A stretch of DNA of 26,001 nucleotides, taken from positions 1 to 26,001 of the forward strand of contig CALHHQ010000272.1 of assembly GCA_938030645.1 (NCBI GenBank). The letters run 5' to 3'. Positions 24,725 to 26,001 of this stretch are shown here, one piece after another. Position 1 is the first letter of the stretch; every line of letters begins with the position of its first letter. The stretch comes from an uncultured Rhizobiaceae group bacterium (lineage in GTDB: Bacteria > Pseudomonadota > Alphaproteobacteria > Rhizobiales > Rhizobiaceae). The position numbers and the translations under genes are program-made. The notes under the pieces were generated by a model. That model had not been told where the DNA came from. It made no database searches and worked only from the letters and a program-made list of their open reading frames with translations.

Positions 24725-25306
24725 TTAGTTGGTTTTCAAGCGTACATCTTCATCAGGATAACCCATTGAATCTTGATCGTCATATGCGCCATGACAACCG
24801 TGGCAGAACTTCTGGCTGATCTTCATCGGCTTACCTTTTGGTGAATAGGCAGCGTAAACCCAATCACCGAAATCCTTGGCTTCGCCTCCAGCGGCAACCT
24901 TGGTCATGAAGAAAAGTGGGCCGTGCTTCACAGCGCCCTTTTTGTTCACATTGAAGCTTTCCTTCGCCAACACTGAACCAACAGGCATAGGGCCGCGCTC
25001 GTCTGAATATTTTGTGTATTCTTCAAAAGCGACATCATTTGCGAATGTGTAGAGGAAGCGTTTCCCGTGGGTGCCAGGAGCAGCAGGTGCCGTGGCAGCA
25101 GGTTTCCAGCTTTTATATTCAGTCGTGCGCGCATCGCCGCTTGCAGCGTAGCCCGCTTGCAATTTCTCCTTGATGCACTCGTAAAGTCCAGTCGCTTGTT
25201 CTGCTGTCAAATCGTCTTTTTTGACGTCAGTGGTGCAGGCGGCCCAAACGGCTGAAGAGGCGAACATCGCACCCATGAATGTCGTTGCAGCTAATAGTTT
25301 TCTCAT
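24725..25306 (-). CDS. Periplasmic cytochrome P460-like protein with CxxCH heme site
   Basis: The start at 25306 is preferred over a longer frame because GGGAG lies 9 bases upstream and a signal peptide follows directly (MRKLLAAT start, cleavage near Ala22). The 193-residue protein ends with the heme motif CHGCH at 168-172. The stretch from about residue 85 (GTHGKRFLYTFAND, then MPVGSVLAKESF and GPLFFMTK) resembles the cytochrome P460 family, whose members oxidise hydroxylamine or handle c-type heme with an extra Lys link. Whether this one has that chemistry is open. It lies downstream of the MATE gene on the same strand with a 106-base gap. Confidence 0.85.
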   Translation of the reverse strand: MRKLLAATTFMGAMFASSAVWAACTTDVKKDDLTAEQATGLYECIKEKLQAGYAASGDARTTEYKSWKPAATAPAAPGTHGKRFLYTFANDVAFEEYTKYSDERGPMPVGSVLAKESFNVNKKGAVKHGPLFFMTKVAAGGEAKDFGDWVYAAYSPKGKPMKISQKFCHGCHGAYDDQDSMGYPDEDVRLKTN

Positions 25307-25412
25307 ATCGTTTGCTCCCGAGAGTGTTATTTGGTCGCACCTTATGAGAGCTGAACCCAATTGCAAACTCAACTCCTGGTCGAGAGTGCTGACTTTATCG
25401 TGAGCAGAGAAT

Positions 25413-26001
25413 TTACGAATTGTTTAGAAGCCCCAGTTTCTCGCGATACACAAAACGATGGGTGAGGGCGACAGCAGCAACGGCAAGACCACAAGCCAGT
25501 CCGGCCCAAACGCCGGCGGCTCCATAGCCGATGGTGAATGCAAGAACGTAACTTACAGCCAGCCCCACGCCCCAATAACTAAATATGGCTATGATCATAG
25601 GAACTGTCGTGTCTTTGATGCCGCGCAGCCCTCCGCTGGCAACAACTTGAACACTGTCCACCAATTGAAAGGCCGCGGCCATCCATATCAGAGGCACAGC
25701 CGCAAGAATGACCTGCGAAGCATCCGCGTTTCTAAAATCAACGAAAAGCCCGATGAGCATTTCTGGAATGAGAATGAAGATAAGAGCAGAAAACACGGAG
25801 AAAACGATCGCGATGATAAATGTGATATATGCAGCGCGTCCCACATCCATAAAATTTTGGCGGCCAAGTGCATTGCCCACCCGCACAGAACCCGCTTGCG
25901 CAAAGCCCAGTGGTACCATGAATGCAATACTGGCCACCTGCAGTGCAATTCCATGCGCTGCCAGTTCAACTGTGCCAATCCAACCAATCATCACGGATGC
26001 A
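25413..26001 (-). CDS. MATE family efflux transporter, 5' end outside the window
   Basis: The frame runs open through the right edge, so only the C-terminal about 195 residues are present. Five or six hydrophobic helices are visible, along with features of the MATE/NorM family: the GFAQAGSVRVGNALG segment, a long helix pair after it, and DSVQVVASGGLRGIKDTTVPM. MATE proteins export drugs and other cations in exchange for Na+ or H+. Substrate cannot be inferred. Confidence 0.93.
   Translation of the reverse strand, partial: ASVMIGWIGTVELAAHGIALQVASIAFMVPLGFAQAGSVRVGNALGRQNFMDVGRAAYITFIIAIVFSVFSALIFILIPEMLIGLFVDFRNADASQVILAAVPLIWMAAAFQLVDSVQVVASGGLRGIKDTTVPMIIAIFSYWGVGLAVSYVLAFTIGYGAAGVWAGLACGLAVAAVALTHRFVYREKLGLLNNS

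Overview
The window looks like an alphaproteobacterial chromosome of about 50% GC. It joins a conserved translation/transcription gene cluster on the right to an accessory island on the left. The order rimP-nusA-ylxR-infB-rbfA-truB, the fused YlxR/L7Ae-like protein, the NusA with C-terminal helix-hairpin-helix repeats and the three-domain LplT-Aas-like fusion all fit Alphaproteobacteria, perhaps a marine Hyphomicrobiales or Rhodobacterales relative. I cannot fix the genus from sequence alone.

Right part (13675-26001). The minus-strand operon rimP-nusA-ylxR-infB-rbfA-truB runs toward a tRNA-Arg(CCG) gene on the same strand. Upstream of rimP is a 419-base region holding a leader with a strong intrinsic terminator (possible attenuator) and, further out, two tandem palindromes. 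These palindromes probably control the divergent plus-strand gene for a 1133-residue membrane transporter / acyltransferase / AMP-ligase fusion of phospholipid repair. A two-way terminator separates that gene from a minus-strand cytochrome P460-like protein and the end of a MATE transporter gene, which is cut by the right edge.

Middle part (about 5200-13675). A compact plus-strand module ends with a large serine recombinase whose reading frame runs through the antisense of the tRNA-Arg gene. This is the pattern expected of an element inserted at the 3' end of that tRNA. The module contains a zinc-motif acidic protein, a 402-residue membrane/coiled-coil protein, a Cys-rich membrane-anchored protein, two small two-helix membrane proteins, a short VirD4/TraG-type coupling ATPase without its own membrane anchor, and a small Cys-pair membrane protein. 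These are followed by a reverse-strand small gene, two basic proteins, a 114-residue protein translationally coupled to the recombinase, and the recombinase. Most genes of the membrane block overlap or nearly touch, so they are probably translated as a unit. No relaxase and no VirB-type secretion genes are visible. This stripped-down coupling-ATPase cassette is the best candidate here for an undescribed transfer or export system.

Left part (1-5200). This is more AT-rich cargo: a membrane-anchored pentapeptide-repeat protein (cut by the left edge), a minus-strand pair (small secreted protein plus coiled-coil protein), a small Tn3/Hin-type resolvase, and a protein with a possible cold-shock-like OB fold. 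The left end of the island is not in the window: I found no second copy of the tRNA 3' end.
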